NCBI GenBank assembly: GCA_937951615.1
Contig: CALFBH010000077.1
Location: 105,233 to 169,232, forward strand
DNA: 64,000 nucleotides
Direction: 5' to 3'
DNA from: an uncultured Saprospiraceae bacterium
GTDB taxonomy: Bacteria; Bacteroidota; Bacteroidia; Chitinophagales; Saprospiraceae
Shown: positions 18,456-26,439 of the stretch, in pieces
Numbering within the stretch: position 1 is the first letter of the stretch
How the letters are laid out: each line of letters starts with the position of its first letter
Notes under the pieces: generated by a model
What the model was told of the DNA's origin: nothing
Database searches by the model: none
What the model saw: only the letters and a program-made list of their open reading frames with translations
Position numbers and translations under genes: made by a program

Positions 18456-18968
18456 CTATTTAAACAAAGACTTCAATTCTCCTGCATCCGCCGGCTTCAT
18501 CCGCCCACTAAGAATTAGCCGCAACTCCCGTCTCCGCAAAGCCCCATCATAGCGCCGCTGTTCCTCCTGATTGACAGGTAATACCGGCGGCACTTTGAGT
18601 GGACGATGTGTCTCTTTATCAATACCAACAAAGGTAAAATAAGCATCATTCGACTGACGCGGATTAGCTCCTGTAAACTGTGCCGTGGAGACCTCTACAT
18701 ACACCTCCACAGAAGTCGTGAAAGCCCGTGTAACCATCGCCCGTATCGTGATAACCTCACCCAATGGAATCGGTTTTTGAAAAGAAACATGATCGACAGA
18801 AGCCGTAGCCACATGCGCAGCACAATGCTTCCCCGCACATATCCCGCCCGCAATATCCATCCAACGCAGTAGATTACCGCCCATCAGATTATGAAGTGGA
18901 TTGGTATCATTAGGCATAATGATCTCCGTCATTATCGTCTCCGAATCACTAACTCTTTTTTCCTGCAT
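18456..18968 (-). CDS. Acyl-CoA thioesterase, hotdog fold (YciA/BACH type)
   Basis: 170 residues from the ATG at 18968, which gives MQEKRVSDSETIMTEIIMP; the longer form (start 19004) adds only repeat-encoded NTTTHQY. Family motifs: NPLHNLMGGNLLRWMDIAGG (about 24-43), with the catalytic-type acidic residue in WMDIAGG, and ASVDHVSFQKPIPLGEVI. It hydrolyses acyl-CoA thioesters in the cytosol; chain-length preference is unknown. It lies between a VOC gene and an esterase gene on the same strand, with repeat-filled gaps. Confidence 0.9.
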   Translation of the reverse strand: MQEKRVSDSETIMTEIIMPNDTNPLHNLMGGNLLRWMDIAGGICAGKHCAAHVATASVDHVSFQKPIPLGEVITIRAMVTRAFTTSVEVYVEVSTAQFTGANPRQSNDAYFTFVGIDKETHRPLKVPPVLPVNQEEQRRYDGALRRRELRLILSGRMKPADAGELKSLFK

Positions 18969-18978
18969 TTTCTTTTTG

Positions 18979-19034
18979 TATTGATGTGTTGTCGTATTAT
19001 TCATAGTTCATAGTTCATCATTCATAGTTCATCA
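18979..19034 (-). repeat. Leader repeat and catagttcat tandem before the thioesterase gene
   Basis: 18979-19002 holds one copy of the aatacgacaacacatcaa word in sense orientation. 19001-19034 is a run of catagttcat/catcattcat words between the thioesterase and the esterase gene ending at 19035. Confidence 0.55.
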
Positions 19035-19685
19035 TTATTCCAGCCGTTCAGCCAAGTCGTACAAAGTTGCCCGATTCACCTCATGCTTCCCCTCAAACCA
19101 AATCATCTCATAATCCAGCCCTTGCTGAGTCGCAAAATCTTTAAATTTTTCAAAATGTTTTGGCGTCATAAATTCATCTGATTTGCCGAGCACCATAAAA
19201 AGCTGCTTATCTGCAATAAAAGCCTTTTCCGCCAGGTAATCAATATCATGCGCAAAATTGCTGCCCCAAAGAATCAGGTGATGAAAAAGTGGTTTATTCA
19301 ACATCCCAAAACGAGTCACCGTCGGGCCGCCCTGCGAAAAACCCATAAAAGTAATCTGCACATCATCTGCCAGTTGCGGCACAAACTGATCGTATAAAGT
19401 TTGCAATAAATTCAAATAATCCTCCACTTCATCTTTCCGATCTGCCTTAGTCATCCAGGAAGCACCAACCTCCCCAGTAAAACCACCAAAATAAAAACGC
19501 GACAAACCTTCCGGCGCAAGAATCAAAGTCTGCCCATCATCCATGCCATCAAATTTATAAATAAATTTCCCGGCTGCCTGCCCATAACCATGACACACCA
19601 ACCAAAACCGCTTAATATGTTTCCCTGGTGTACCAATCGTATAATAATGAGCAGTACGTTGAACTTTCAGACTATGTGCTTGCAT
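19035..19685 (-). CDS. Alpha/beta-hydrolase, carboxylesterase/phospholipase-like
   Basis: 216 residues. Catalytic triad candidates: Ser in GFSQGG (about 117-122), Asp in LGKSDEFMTP (about 172-175) and His in EGKHEVN near the C-terminus. The oxyanion region LVCHGYGQAAG lies near residue 30. This is the small serine-esterase layout (abhydrolase_2/dienelactone-like). No signal peptide, so probably cytosolic. Substrate unknown. Confidence 0.85.
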   Translation of the reverse strand: MQAHSLKVQRTAHYYTIGTPGKHIKRFWLVCHGYGQAAGKFIYKFDGMDDGQTLILAPEGLSRFYFGGFTGEVGASWMTKADRKDEVEDYLNLLQTLYDQFVPQLADDVQITFMGFSQGGPTVTRFGMLNKPLFHHLILWGSNFAHDIDYLAEKAFIADKQLFMVLGKSDEFMTPKHFEKFKDFATQQGLDYEMIWFEGKHEVNRATLYDLAERLE

Positions 19686-19692
19686 TTTTTTT

Positions 19693-19744
19693 TGTGTTGT
19701 GGTGTTGATGTGTTGTGGTGTTGATGTGTTGTCGTGTTAATGTG
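19693..19744 (-). repeat. Tandem 16-bp leader repeat before the esterase gene
   Basis: About three units of catcaacacgacaaca (with cacaaca variants), minus-strand sense, followed by an A-rich spacer of 7-9 bases and the ATG at 19685. Confidence 0.7.
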
Positions 19745-19882
19745 GCTGTATTGTTACATTGAAACTGCAACTGCTACTGATATTGAAACTGAGATTGTCA
19801 AAGATATGTTTTCATTACAAATTGCCGTAAGGAAATGTTCATTTTTTGACAAAATAAGGTGTTCTTATATCGGAACAATTCA

Positions 19883-19890
19883 TTACTTTG
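19883..19890 (+). promoter_or_regulatory. Candidate -7 element before pyrF
   Basis: TTACTTTGCA matches the Bacteroidota TAnnTTTG element except for one base and is 39 bp before the ATG. A small tgttc/gaaca inverted repeat (19860-19877) overlaps the upstream side and could be an operator. Confidence 0.35.
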
Positions 19891-19929
19891 CACCTCGGAA
19901 ACGATAGAACAAATTAGACAACAAACATA

Positions 19930-20739
19930 ATGACCAGAAAAGATATTTTTCACCAAATCCAGCAAAAAAAATCCTATCTCTGCATAGGTTTGGACACAGA
20001 TATAAATAAGATTCCAAAACACCTGCTGAAATACGAGGACCCAGTATATGAATTTAACCGGCAAATCATAGAAGCTACACACGATTTATGCATTGGCTAT
20101 AAGCCCAATATTGCATTTTATGAAGCACGCGGCACAGCAGGCTGGGCAAGTTTGGAAAAAACACTGGCCTGTATTCCCGCCGAGCAATTCACCATAGCCG
20201 ATGCCAAGCGGGGCGACATCGGCAATACTTCGCGGCTCTATGCCAAAGCATTTTTTGAAACCATGAATTTTGATGCCGTGACCGTCGCACCATACATGGG
20301 AGAAGATTCTGTCAAACCTTTTCTGGAATTTGATGAAAAATGGGTCATTCTGCTCGGACTGACGTCGAATAAAGGCAGCAATGATTTTCAATTTACCCCA
20401 CAGGAAAACGGACAGCCTTTATATGAGAAAGTCATGCGACGGGCAATGGAGTGGGGGAGTCCTGAACAGTTGATGTTTGTCATTGGGGCAACCCATCCCA
20501 AAAAATTTCAGGAAATTCGCAGCATTGCACCAGATAATTTTTACCTCGTGCCGGGCGTAGGTGCGCAGGGCGGAGATTTACAAGGCTTATCGCAATACGG
20601 ACTCAATAAGCTGGGCGGCTTATTCGTTAACTCATCGCGTGGCATTATTTACGCGAGTGATGGGGAAGATTTTGCGGAGCAGGCGCGGGCGAGTGCTTTG
20701 CGTTTGCAGCAGCAGATGGCTGGTATTTTGGATTTATAA
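19930..20739 (+). CDS. pyrF: Orotidine 5'-phosphate decarboxylase
   Basis: 269 residues, the long (type 2) form. Catalytic motif [13 protein letters not shown] (about 88-100) is intact, as is the phosphate-binding end region [14 protein letters not shown]. The N-terminus [15 protein letters not shown] carries the first active-site Asp. It makes UMP from OMP, the last step of de novo pyrimidine synthesis, in the cytosol. The gene stands alone, followed by a repeat block. Confidence 0.95.
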   Translation: MTRKDIFHQIQQKKSYLCIGLDTDINKIPKHLLKYEDPVYEFNRQIIEATHDLCIGYKPNIAFYEARGTAGWASLEKTLACIPAEQFTIADAKRGDIGNTSRLYAKAFFETMNFDAVTVAPYMGEDSVKPFLEFDEKWVILLGLTSNKGSNDFQFTPQENGQPLYEKVMRRAMEWGSPEQLMFVIGATHPKKFQEIRSIAPDNFYLVPGVGAQGGDLQGLSQYGLNKLGGLFVNSSRGIIYASDGEDFAEQARASALRLQQQMAGILDL

Positions 20740-20841
20740 GTTTAAGCAACAATTTCTCATTTAAACCGAAAGTCCCCAATCTTGATAGAAATAATGGCTA
20801 AAATGCTGAATTATCCCCCTTTGGAGGCGGTTCTATTTAGT

Positions 20842-21021
20842 AAGTCCTGAAAGGACGACATATGTCAGCGATGGAAGCATTCCATCGTTTTCAAAAGCAT
20901 ATCATTTTAGCCCTGAAAGGGCGACATAGAACTATTTCGCCCTTTCAGGGCTGGCAAATATAGGGTATAAACAAAAATAGGACTGCGTCCTATCCTGACA
21001 TATTACGTCCTTTCAGGACTT
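20842..21021. repeat. REP/BIME-like composite palindromic repeat block
   Basis: The 352-bp gene-free gap 20740-21091 holds nested inverted repeats. Outer arms 20842-20868 and 20995-21021 (aagtcctgaaaggacg core) are inverted copies with few mismatches. A hairpin sits at 20869-20887 (cgatggaa/ttccatcg). An exact 16-bp pair lies at 20909-20924 and 20937-20952 (agccctgaaagggcga core). Blocks of ccccctttggagg type flank it (about 20815 and 21037). The gccctgaaagggcgacat word is familiar from Bacteroidota intergenic repeats. Confidence 0.7.
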
Positions 21022-21091
21022 TTTTAAAACAGATCACCCCTGCTTTGGAGGGGGACAAAAAGCCAAATGAGAAATACAAACTAAGCAAAAC

Positions 21092-21380
21092 ATGCAATAC
21101 AAAATCATATCCATAACATTCGGGCTGCTTGTGTTGGCGATGGGATCAGTAAAAGCACAGGATTCCCTTACATTGTCTAAAATAAATGATGAAGTCTGGT
21201 ATCCATTCTATCAATGAAGGCAAAGCGATTGAAAAAACCTATTATGGCAAATTTCATGTCATCCTCATCAAAGAACAGGACAGTTGGAAAATTTTGATGG
21301 ATTACGATTCTAACGAAAATAAAACCATCGGGGAAGCTGATTATCAGGCGGCTTTTGCTATTGATGAATTTGATAAATGA
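21092..21380 (+). pseudogene. Broken NTF2/SnoaL-like (DUF4440-type) secreted protein gene
   Basis: The ATG at 21092 opens a signal peptide (MQYKIISITFGLLVLAMGSVKAQ) and INDEVWYPFYQ, then meets TGA at 21215-21217. In another frame, from about 21187, the sequence continues SGIHSINEGKAIEKTYYGKF and on to HVILIKEQDSWKILMDYDSN, ending at 21380. The two halves match the start and end of a family of about 140-160 residues. Roughly 50-60 middle residues are missing and the frame is shifted, so an internal deletion inactivated the gene. Its stop overlaps the ATG of the glycosidase gene (ATGA), which suggests they once formed an operon. Confidence 0.7.
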
Positions 21381-23530
21381 AGATGAAGAAAACAATAAAA
21401 CTATTCCTGCTATTAATCATCACGACAAGCGCAGCAGGGCAAGGCAGGGTGTATAATGAGATTCCAGCAGATAAAAATTATTATGCTGCTCGGTTTATGG
21501 AATTCAGCATAGACGAGCGGGCAATCCGGATACATTTCAAACCCTCAGAAAAATTTAAAAGTACAAGTGCTACGCCGGCTGTGCTGACGCTGCCACTGGA
21601 TCAGCCTTTTTTGCACATTGCCAAAGACCAACCTAAAGTCAAATACGGACTAGGAAGTTTTCATTTCAGAGAAAGACCGAAAAAACGTTGTCATGAACTG
21701 ACCCTGAGTGATGTTCGATTTTCAGAAGAACTTATTGTGCTGCAAGGCGATTTGTGTGGCAATTCATTTACCATGTTCCTGTCATCCATAGCAGCCAATA
21801 CACTGGATTTGCGCGTGAGACTAACAGATACAACTTATAACCGACTAACCTTGGTCTATAAAAGCACACCCGAAGAACAAGTCTTTGGTATGGGCGAACA
21901 ATATTCCCATGTCAATGTACGCGGACATCGAGTTCCCGTCTGGGTAGAGGAACAAGGACTTGGTCGCGGCGACCAACCGATTACGGCTCTGGCGAATACA
22001 CGCAGGGCAGGCGGTACACAATTCACCACTTCTGCACCAATTCCTTTTTATATTTCAACAGCAAAAAAAGCTTTTTTATTGGGCAATAGAACCCATTCCG
22101 CTTTTGATTTTCGATACACAGAATCCATAGAAATTGAGGTCTGGGACAATCAGCTATCCGCCACTTTCTGGCAGGCAGATGAGCCGCTGGATTTGATTGA
22201 ATTTTATACCGAAAAAACAGGGAGATTGCCTGCTTTGCCCGACTGGGCTTATGGTGCAATTATCAATGTGCAGGGCGGCACAGATATCGTGACTGCCCGA
22301 CTAGATTCATTGGAAGCCGCAGGCGCCAACATCTCGGCTATCTGGGCGACTGATTGGAGTGGCATAAGACCAACTAAACTCGGCTCTCAACTCAAATGGC
22401 AATGGAAAGCCGATGAAAATCGCTATCCTGACTTTAAGAATTTTTGTAAAAAAATGAATGCGCGTGGCGTCAAGGTGCTGGGCTATACCAATCCTTATCT
22501 GCAAACCGATACAGAGATGTTTCAGGAAGCGCAAAGGAAAGGCTATTTGGTGAAAAACCCGGAAGGCACGACTTATGTCATTCCTTATGTCAGCTTTGAG
22601 TTGGGGATTGTAGATTTGACCAATCCTGCGGCTTTTGAATGGTTGAAAAATAAGATTAAAACCAACATGATTGACTACGGTTTGTCGGGCTGGATGGCAG
22701 ATTATGGAGAATGGCTGCCCTGGGATGCTGTGTTACATTCAGGCGAACATGCCGGGCTTTATCACAATACATCGGCAGTAGATTGGGTGCGGCTGAATCG
22801 GGAAGCCATACAGGAAGCAGGCGTGGAAAGTGAGGTGGCTTTTTTCGCTCGTTGTAGCTTTACAGGCAGCAATCGGTATGCGACGTTTTACTGGGCTGCC
22901 GACCAGATGACCTATTGGAAATCCAATGACGGCTTGCCTTCTGTGGTGCCGGCTTTATTGTCGAGTGGCATTAGTGGCATGAGTGTCAATCATGCTGATA
23001 TAGGTGGTTTTGCTTCCGCAAAACGTGGTCTTTTTAAAATATTACGTAATAAAGAATTGCTGAAACGCTATATTGAACTTTGTGCCTTTACGCCTGTTTT
23101 CCGTACGCATGAAAGCATCTTGCCTGAAGAAAATGCACAGGTGTACGATACGCCCGACTTGCGGAATTTTTATGCACGATTTGCAAATATCCATGAACAG
23201 CTAAAACCTTATCTTCAGGAAAACATGAAGGAAGCAACGGAGAAAGGTTATCCATTGGTGCGGCATTTATACCTGCATTATCCCGATGATAAGAAGGTAT
23301 ATAATATTCAAAATCAATTTTTACTGGGCAAGGATATACTGGTTGCCCCAATGGTAAAAGAAGGTGGAAGTTCGATGGAAGTCTATTTGCCGAAAGGACG
23401 TTGGCGGCATTTATTCACAGGGGAGAAATATAACGGTGGATTGAAATATAAAATTGAGACTCCTTTGGGGAAACCGGCTGTTTTTATTAACTTAGACAGT
23501 AGATGGTCAGATGAATTTCTGAAATTTTAG
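21377..23530 (+). CDS. Secreted glycoside hydrolase family 31, YihQ-like
   Basis: 717 residues with a signal peptide (MKMKKTIKLFLLLIITTSAAG), so it acts in the periplasm or outside. The GH31 nucleophile region is GWMADYGEWLP (Asp about 438) and the acid/base candidate lies in YWAADQ (about 503). The blocks FGMGEQYSHVNVRGHRVPVW, EEQGLGRG and WATDWSGIR resemble YihQ/sulfoquinovosidase more than maltase-type members. The substrate is an alpha-glycoside; sulfoquinovose specificity is possible but not shown, and no sulfoglycolysis genes are nearby. The start overlaps the stop of the broken NTF2-like gene. Confidence 0.9.
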   Translation: MKMKKTIKLFLLLIITTSAAGQGRVYNEIPADKNYYAARFMEFSIDERAIRIHFKPSEKFKSTSATPAVLTLPLDQPFLHIAKDQPKVKYGLGSFHFRERPKKRCHELTLSDVRFSEELIVLQGDLCGNSFTMFLSSIAANTLDLRVRLTDTTYNRLTLVYKSTPEEQVFGMGEQYSHVNVRGHRVPVWVEEQGLGRGDQPITALANTRRAGGTQFTTSAPIPFYISTAKKAFLLGNRTHSAFDFRYTESIEIEVWDNQLSATFWQADEPLDLIEFYTEKTGRLPALPDWAYGAIINVQGGTDIVTARLDSLEAAGANISAIWATDWSGIRPTKLGSQLKWQWKADENRYPDFKNFCKKMNARGVKVLGYTNPYLQTDTEMFQEAQRKGYLVKNPEGTTYVIPYVSFELGIVDLTNPAAFEWLKNKIKTNMIDYGLSGWMADYGEWLPWDAVLHSGEHAGLYHNTSAVDWVRLNREAIQEAGVESEVAFFARCSFTGSNRYATFYWAADQMTYWKSNDGLPSVVPALLSSGISGMSVNHADIGGFASAKRGLFKILRNKELLKRYIELCAFTPVFRTHESILPEENAQVYDTPDLRNFYARFANIHEQLKPYLQENMKEATEKGYPLVRHLYLHYPDDKKVYNIQNQFLLGKDILVAPMVKEGGSSMEVYLPKGRWRHLFTGEKYNGGLKYKIETPLGKPAVFINLDSRWSDEFLKF

Positions 23531-23553
23531 AATAAAAAATATAAATCAAAAAT

Positions 23554-24345
23554 ATGTCTAATTCAAAATCGAGATTAACATTTGCAATTTTAAATCTGGT
23601 GTTCCTTGCAGCAACCCTTGTTGTGAATACACTAGCCAATTCACTGCCGATAGGTGGACTGGATACAGGGCAACTTTCAGATAATCTGCCCAATTTATTT
23701 GTTCCTGCGGGCTTGACTTTTAGTATATGGGGTGTCATATTTATTCTGGTACTTATTTTTGCTGTATATGGTTTGGTTTGCGCCCTGCGCGACCGAAAAA
23801 ACGGAACGGACACAGCTACATTTTTGGATAAAATCGGTATCTGGTTTATCCTGTCCTGCGTAGCTAATATGTCTTGGATATTTGCTTGGCATTATCAGAT
23901 CTTGCCACTTTCTATGGTGATTATGCTGGCTATATTGGGCACATTGATTACGATTTATCTGCGCCAGAATATTGGTTTATCCAGTGTTTCCAATCAAGAA
24001 AAATACCTAACGCATCTGCCTTTTAGTGTGTATTTGGGTTGGATATCTATTGCGACGATTGCAAATGTAACGGCATTGGCGGTAGCGAATGGTGTAGATG
24101 GATTCAGCAGCACGGCTAATATACTGACAATAGTTATGCTGATTATTGGCTTGGCATTGGCACTAGTGATGGCTTTTCAACGTCGGGATATTTTTTATGG
24201 ACTAGTGGTTGCTTGGGCTTTCCTCGGCATTTATCTCAAAAGAAATGCTGCGGACGATCAGAGTATTGCGACTACAGCATTGGTCTGCATGATAGTCATT
24301 CTGTTGGCTGCTGGTGTACAGATGGGACGTAAGCGAGTGTACTAA
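23554..24345 (+). CDS. TspO/MBR-related multi-spanning membrane protein
   Basis: 263 residues with about seven hydrophobic segments. PNLFVPAGLTFSIWGVIFILVL (about 48-69) and a Trp-rich C-terminal half (WFILSC, MSWIFAWH, YLGWIS, AWAFLGIY) are typical of the long proteins often annotated as tryptophan-rich sensory protein. The ligand is not known. It follows the GH31 gene by 23 bp on the same strand and may be cotranscribed. Confidence 0.7.
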   Translation: MSNSKSRLTFAILNLVFLAATLVVNTLANSLPIGGLDTGQLSDNLPNLFVPAGLTFSIWGVIFILVLIFAVYGLVCALRDRKNGTDTATFLDKIGIWFILSCVANMSWIFAWHYQILPLSMVIMLAILGTLITIYLRQNIGLSSVSNQEKYLTHLPFSVYLGWISIATIANVTALAVANGVDGFSSTANILTIVMLIIGLALALVMAFQRRDIFYGLVVAWAFLGIYLKRNAADDQSIATTALVCMIVILLAAGVQMGRKRVY

Positions 24346-24357
24346 AGGAATGGAATG

Positions 24358-24488
24358 GAATGATGAATGATGAACGATGAATGATAAATGAACACGCCGT
24401 GCTAGTAATGATAAATGATAAATGATAAATATTCAATGAACACGCCGTGCTAGTAATGATAAATGATAAATGTTTAATGACAAATGAT
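24358..24488 (+). repeat. Tandem simple repeat with duplicated palindrome-bearing unit
   Basis: A 38-bp unit beginning aatgaacacgccgtgctagt occurs at 24387-24424 and again at 24435-24472, embedded in aatgataaatg words. The unit contains the small palindrome cacgccgtg. The tract runs into the start of the next gene and creates spurious upstream start codons. Confidence 0.7.
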
Positions 24489-25499
24489 ATGAATGCTATT
24501 ACTTTTAATCGTCAGTTGGGCCTTTTTGTTGTTCCGATTATTATGTTTATCGGACTGATTCTACTGATGCAATCTGCTTGGTTTCTGAGCAATTTAGATC
24601 AGCCATTGACGCTGGGCATTACACTGGATTTATTGCTAACTGTTCCGTTTATCTATTTCTTGTTGATTCGCAAGACAGATATTTCAAAGACGACTGTTGT
24701 CCCTGTTATGATTGTTGGGCTTATTATTGGGAGTTACTTTTTGCCAGTGGAACATCAGGGATATTTGGAAGTGTTCAAATTTTGGATTTTACCAATAATA
24801 GAACTTTCAGTCATAGGTTTTATAGGTTGGAAAGTCAGAACAGCAGTCGTCAAACATAAAAGCATCAAAAATGACTCGCCCGACTTTTTTACCAGCCTCA
24901 AAAATACCTGCTATGAAGTTTTTCCCCGGCGGATGGCTGAGCTTGTTGCCATGGAAATTGCGGTAATCTACTATGGCTTTATCAATTGGAAAGCAAGCGT
25001 CCTTCAGGAAAATGAATTTAGCTACCATAAGAAAAGCGGAACGCCTGGACTACTCATCGGACTTATTCTTGTGATTTGTGTGGAGACTATCGGGATTCAT
25101 TTTTTACTAGCTTCTTGGAGTCATACGGCTGCCTGGATTTTGACTGCTTTGAGTGTTTATACCGTTTTGCAGGTTTTTGGTTTTGCAAAATCTTTATCAC
25201 AACGTCCTATAATAATGCTTGATGATCGTGTGATTTTGAGATACGGGATATTGAGTGAAACGGAAATTGCCTTTGAAGATATTGAAGAAATAGAATTGTC
25301 GCGACATTGGGATAAGAAAGATAAAACGAGCAAAAAAATGTCGCCATTTGACGAGCTGGATCACCATAATGTTTTGATTCATGTGAAGAAGGAACACATT
25401 TTACATCGTTTGTATGGCTTTAAAAAGAGATTCAAAACCCTGGCTTTGCATGTTGATGATGCGGCTGGGTTTAAGGAGAGGGTAGAAGGTTTGTTGTGA
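24489..25499 (+). CDS. Membrane protein of unknown function with cytosolic C-terminal domain
   Basis: 336 residues from the ATG at 24489; in-frame ATGs at 24447 and 24477 lie in the repeat tract. Three hydrophobic segments near the N-terminus (VVPIIMFIGLILLM, LDLLLTVPFIYFLLI, VPVMIVGLIIGSYF), then one about 60 residues on and two in the middle. The last 100 residues are soluble and strand-rich (DDRVILRYGILSETEIAFEDIEEIEL), resembling PH-like domains of bacterial membrane proteins. I do not recognise the family. It is convergent with nothing and followed after 55 bp by another + gene. Confidence 0.7.
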   Translation: MNAITFNRQLGLFVVPIIMFIGLILLMQSAWFLSNLDQPLTLGITLDLLLTVPFIYFLLIRKTDISKTTVVPVMIVGLIIGSYFLPVEHQGYLEVFKFWILPIIELSVIGFIGWKVRTAVVKHKSIKNDSPDFFTSLKNTCYEVFPRRMAELVAMEIAVIYYGFINWKASVLQENEFSYHKKSGTPGLLIGLILVICVETIGIHFLLASWSHTAAWILTALSVYTVLQVFGFAKSLSQRPIIMLDDRVILRYGILSETEIAFEDIEEIELSRHWDKKDKTSKKMSPFDELDHHNVLIHVKKEHILHRLYGFKKRFKTLALHVDDAAGFKERVEGLL

Positions 25500-25554
25500 G
25501 ATGCCCCATTCGGTCAGATTATGGTTTATGCATTTGTTACCAAAACATTAGAAA

Positions 25555-26073
25555 ATGAAAAAACTGACTTTAATAATGAGTTTGACAATTTGGTCCATCT
25601 CCATATTTGGGCAAAACTCTGCAACAGAATTGGACTCATTAAGCAAAATTTTGACCGGAGTTTGGGAAATAGAAAAAGTGATTGACGAGAACGGGAATAC
25701 AGTTGAGTCTATAAGCAGAAAAATGAAAGGTTCTCCGCTAGGAGATGAAATTAAGATTAAGGCGACAGGACCCAAAATAACGTTAAATGAAGACGGTAGT
25801 TATGAATTAGAATTTACTTCTGAAAACATAGATAAAGGAAACTGGTTTTTGGAAAATTCCAATACTTTGATATTTCAGTTAGTAACTAAAAAAGGGACTG
25901 GTAGTTATAGTATGCTGAAATCCGCCGCAGACATGTTTGGGAAAAAACTGAACTACGATTCAGATGATAATATTATCGAAAATAACGGACGAGAAATCGA
26001 AAAGCTTGACCTTGACGAAATGTTAATTCGTTATGAGACCAGTTATTATCAAGTTTATAAAAAGAGAAAGTAA
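25555..26073 (+). CDS. Small secreted lipocalin-like protein of unknown function
   Basis: 172 residues with a signal peptide (MKKLTLIMSLTIWSISIFG). The motif LTGVWEIEKVIDENG, then PKITLNEDGSYELEF, then a closing beta strand YYQVYKKRK, fits small lipocalin-like Bacteroidota envelope proteins. No catalytic motif. Function unknown. Confidence 0.65.
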   Translation: MKKLTLIMSLTIWSISIFGQNSATELDSLSKILTGVWEIEKVIDENGNTVESISRKMKGSPLGDEIKIKATGPKITLNEDGSYELEFTSENIDKGNWFLENSNTLIFQLVTKKGTGSYSMLKSAADMFGKKLNYDSDDNIIENNGREIEKLDLDEMLIRYETSYYQVYKKRK

Positions 26074-26156
26074 AACGTGAGCATCATTACGGGATTGAAA
26101 CATCATTTGACTCTTAGCTAATGAAAGGAGTAATTCTTAAATGATTAAACTTGTAA

Positions 26157-26187
26157 TTGGTGCAAAAATGATGTTTTTTTACACCAA
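26157..26187. promoter_or_regulatory. Inverted repeat before parD, possible autoregulatory operator
   Basis: ttggtgcaaaaa and a tttttttacaccaa arm pair with one mismatch around a short loop. It ends 11 bp before the ParD start. ParD-type antitoxins repress their own promoters, so an operator here is plausible; a hairpin is the alternative. Confidence 0.4.
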
Positions 26188-26198
26188 AAAATAAGGTC

Positions 26199-26438
26199 AT
26201 GTCGAGACAAAGTATTTCTTTCACAGAACCCAACGAAAAATGGTTAAAAGAACAAGTTGATAGTAAGGAGTATTCCAGTAAAAGTGAACTTGTAAATGAT
26301 CTAATCCGGCAGGCCAGAAAACAACAAGTACAAATTGATTGGGTTCGTGCAAAACTGGACAGTGCTGAAAAAAGCGGTTTTACTACTGATTCAAAAGAAG
26401 CTATTTTAGCACAGTCAAAAGCTATGTTAAATGGCTAA
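26199..26438 (+). CDS. parD: ParD-family antitoxin without its toxin
   Basis: 79 residues, normal for the CC2985-type ParD. The N-terminal ribbon-helix-helix is clear (RQSISFTEPNEKWLKEQV, then SSKSELVNDLIRQA); the C-terminal half is the toxin-binding tail. An ATG at 26431 overlaps the ParD end exactly where parE normally starts and reads MAKLIHRINPLFY, then stops at 26472. No ParE body follows; the convergent cytochrome gene occupies the space. It is an orphan, possibly still able to neutralise a ParE encoded elsewhere. Confidence 0.85.
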   Translation: MSRQSISFTEPNEKWLKEQVDSKEYSSKSELVNDLIRQARKQQVQIDWVRAKLDSAEKSGFTTDSKEAILAQSKAMLNG

Positions 26439-26439
26439 A

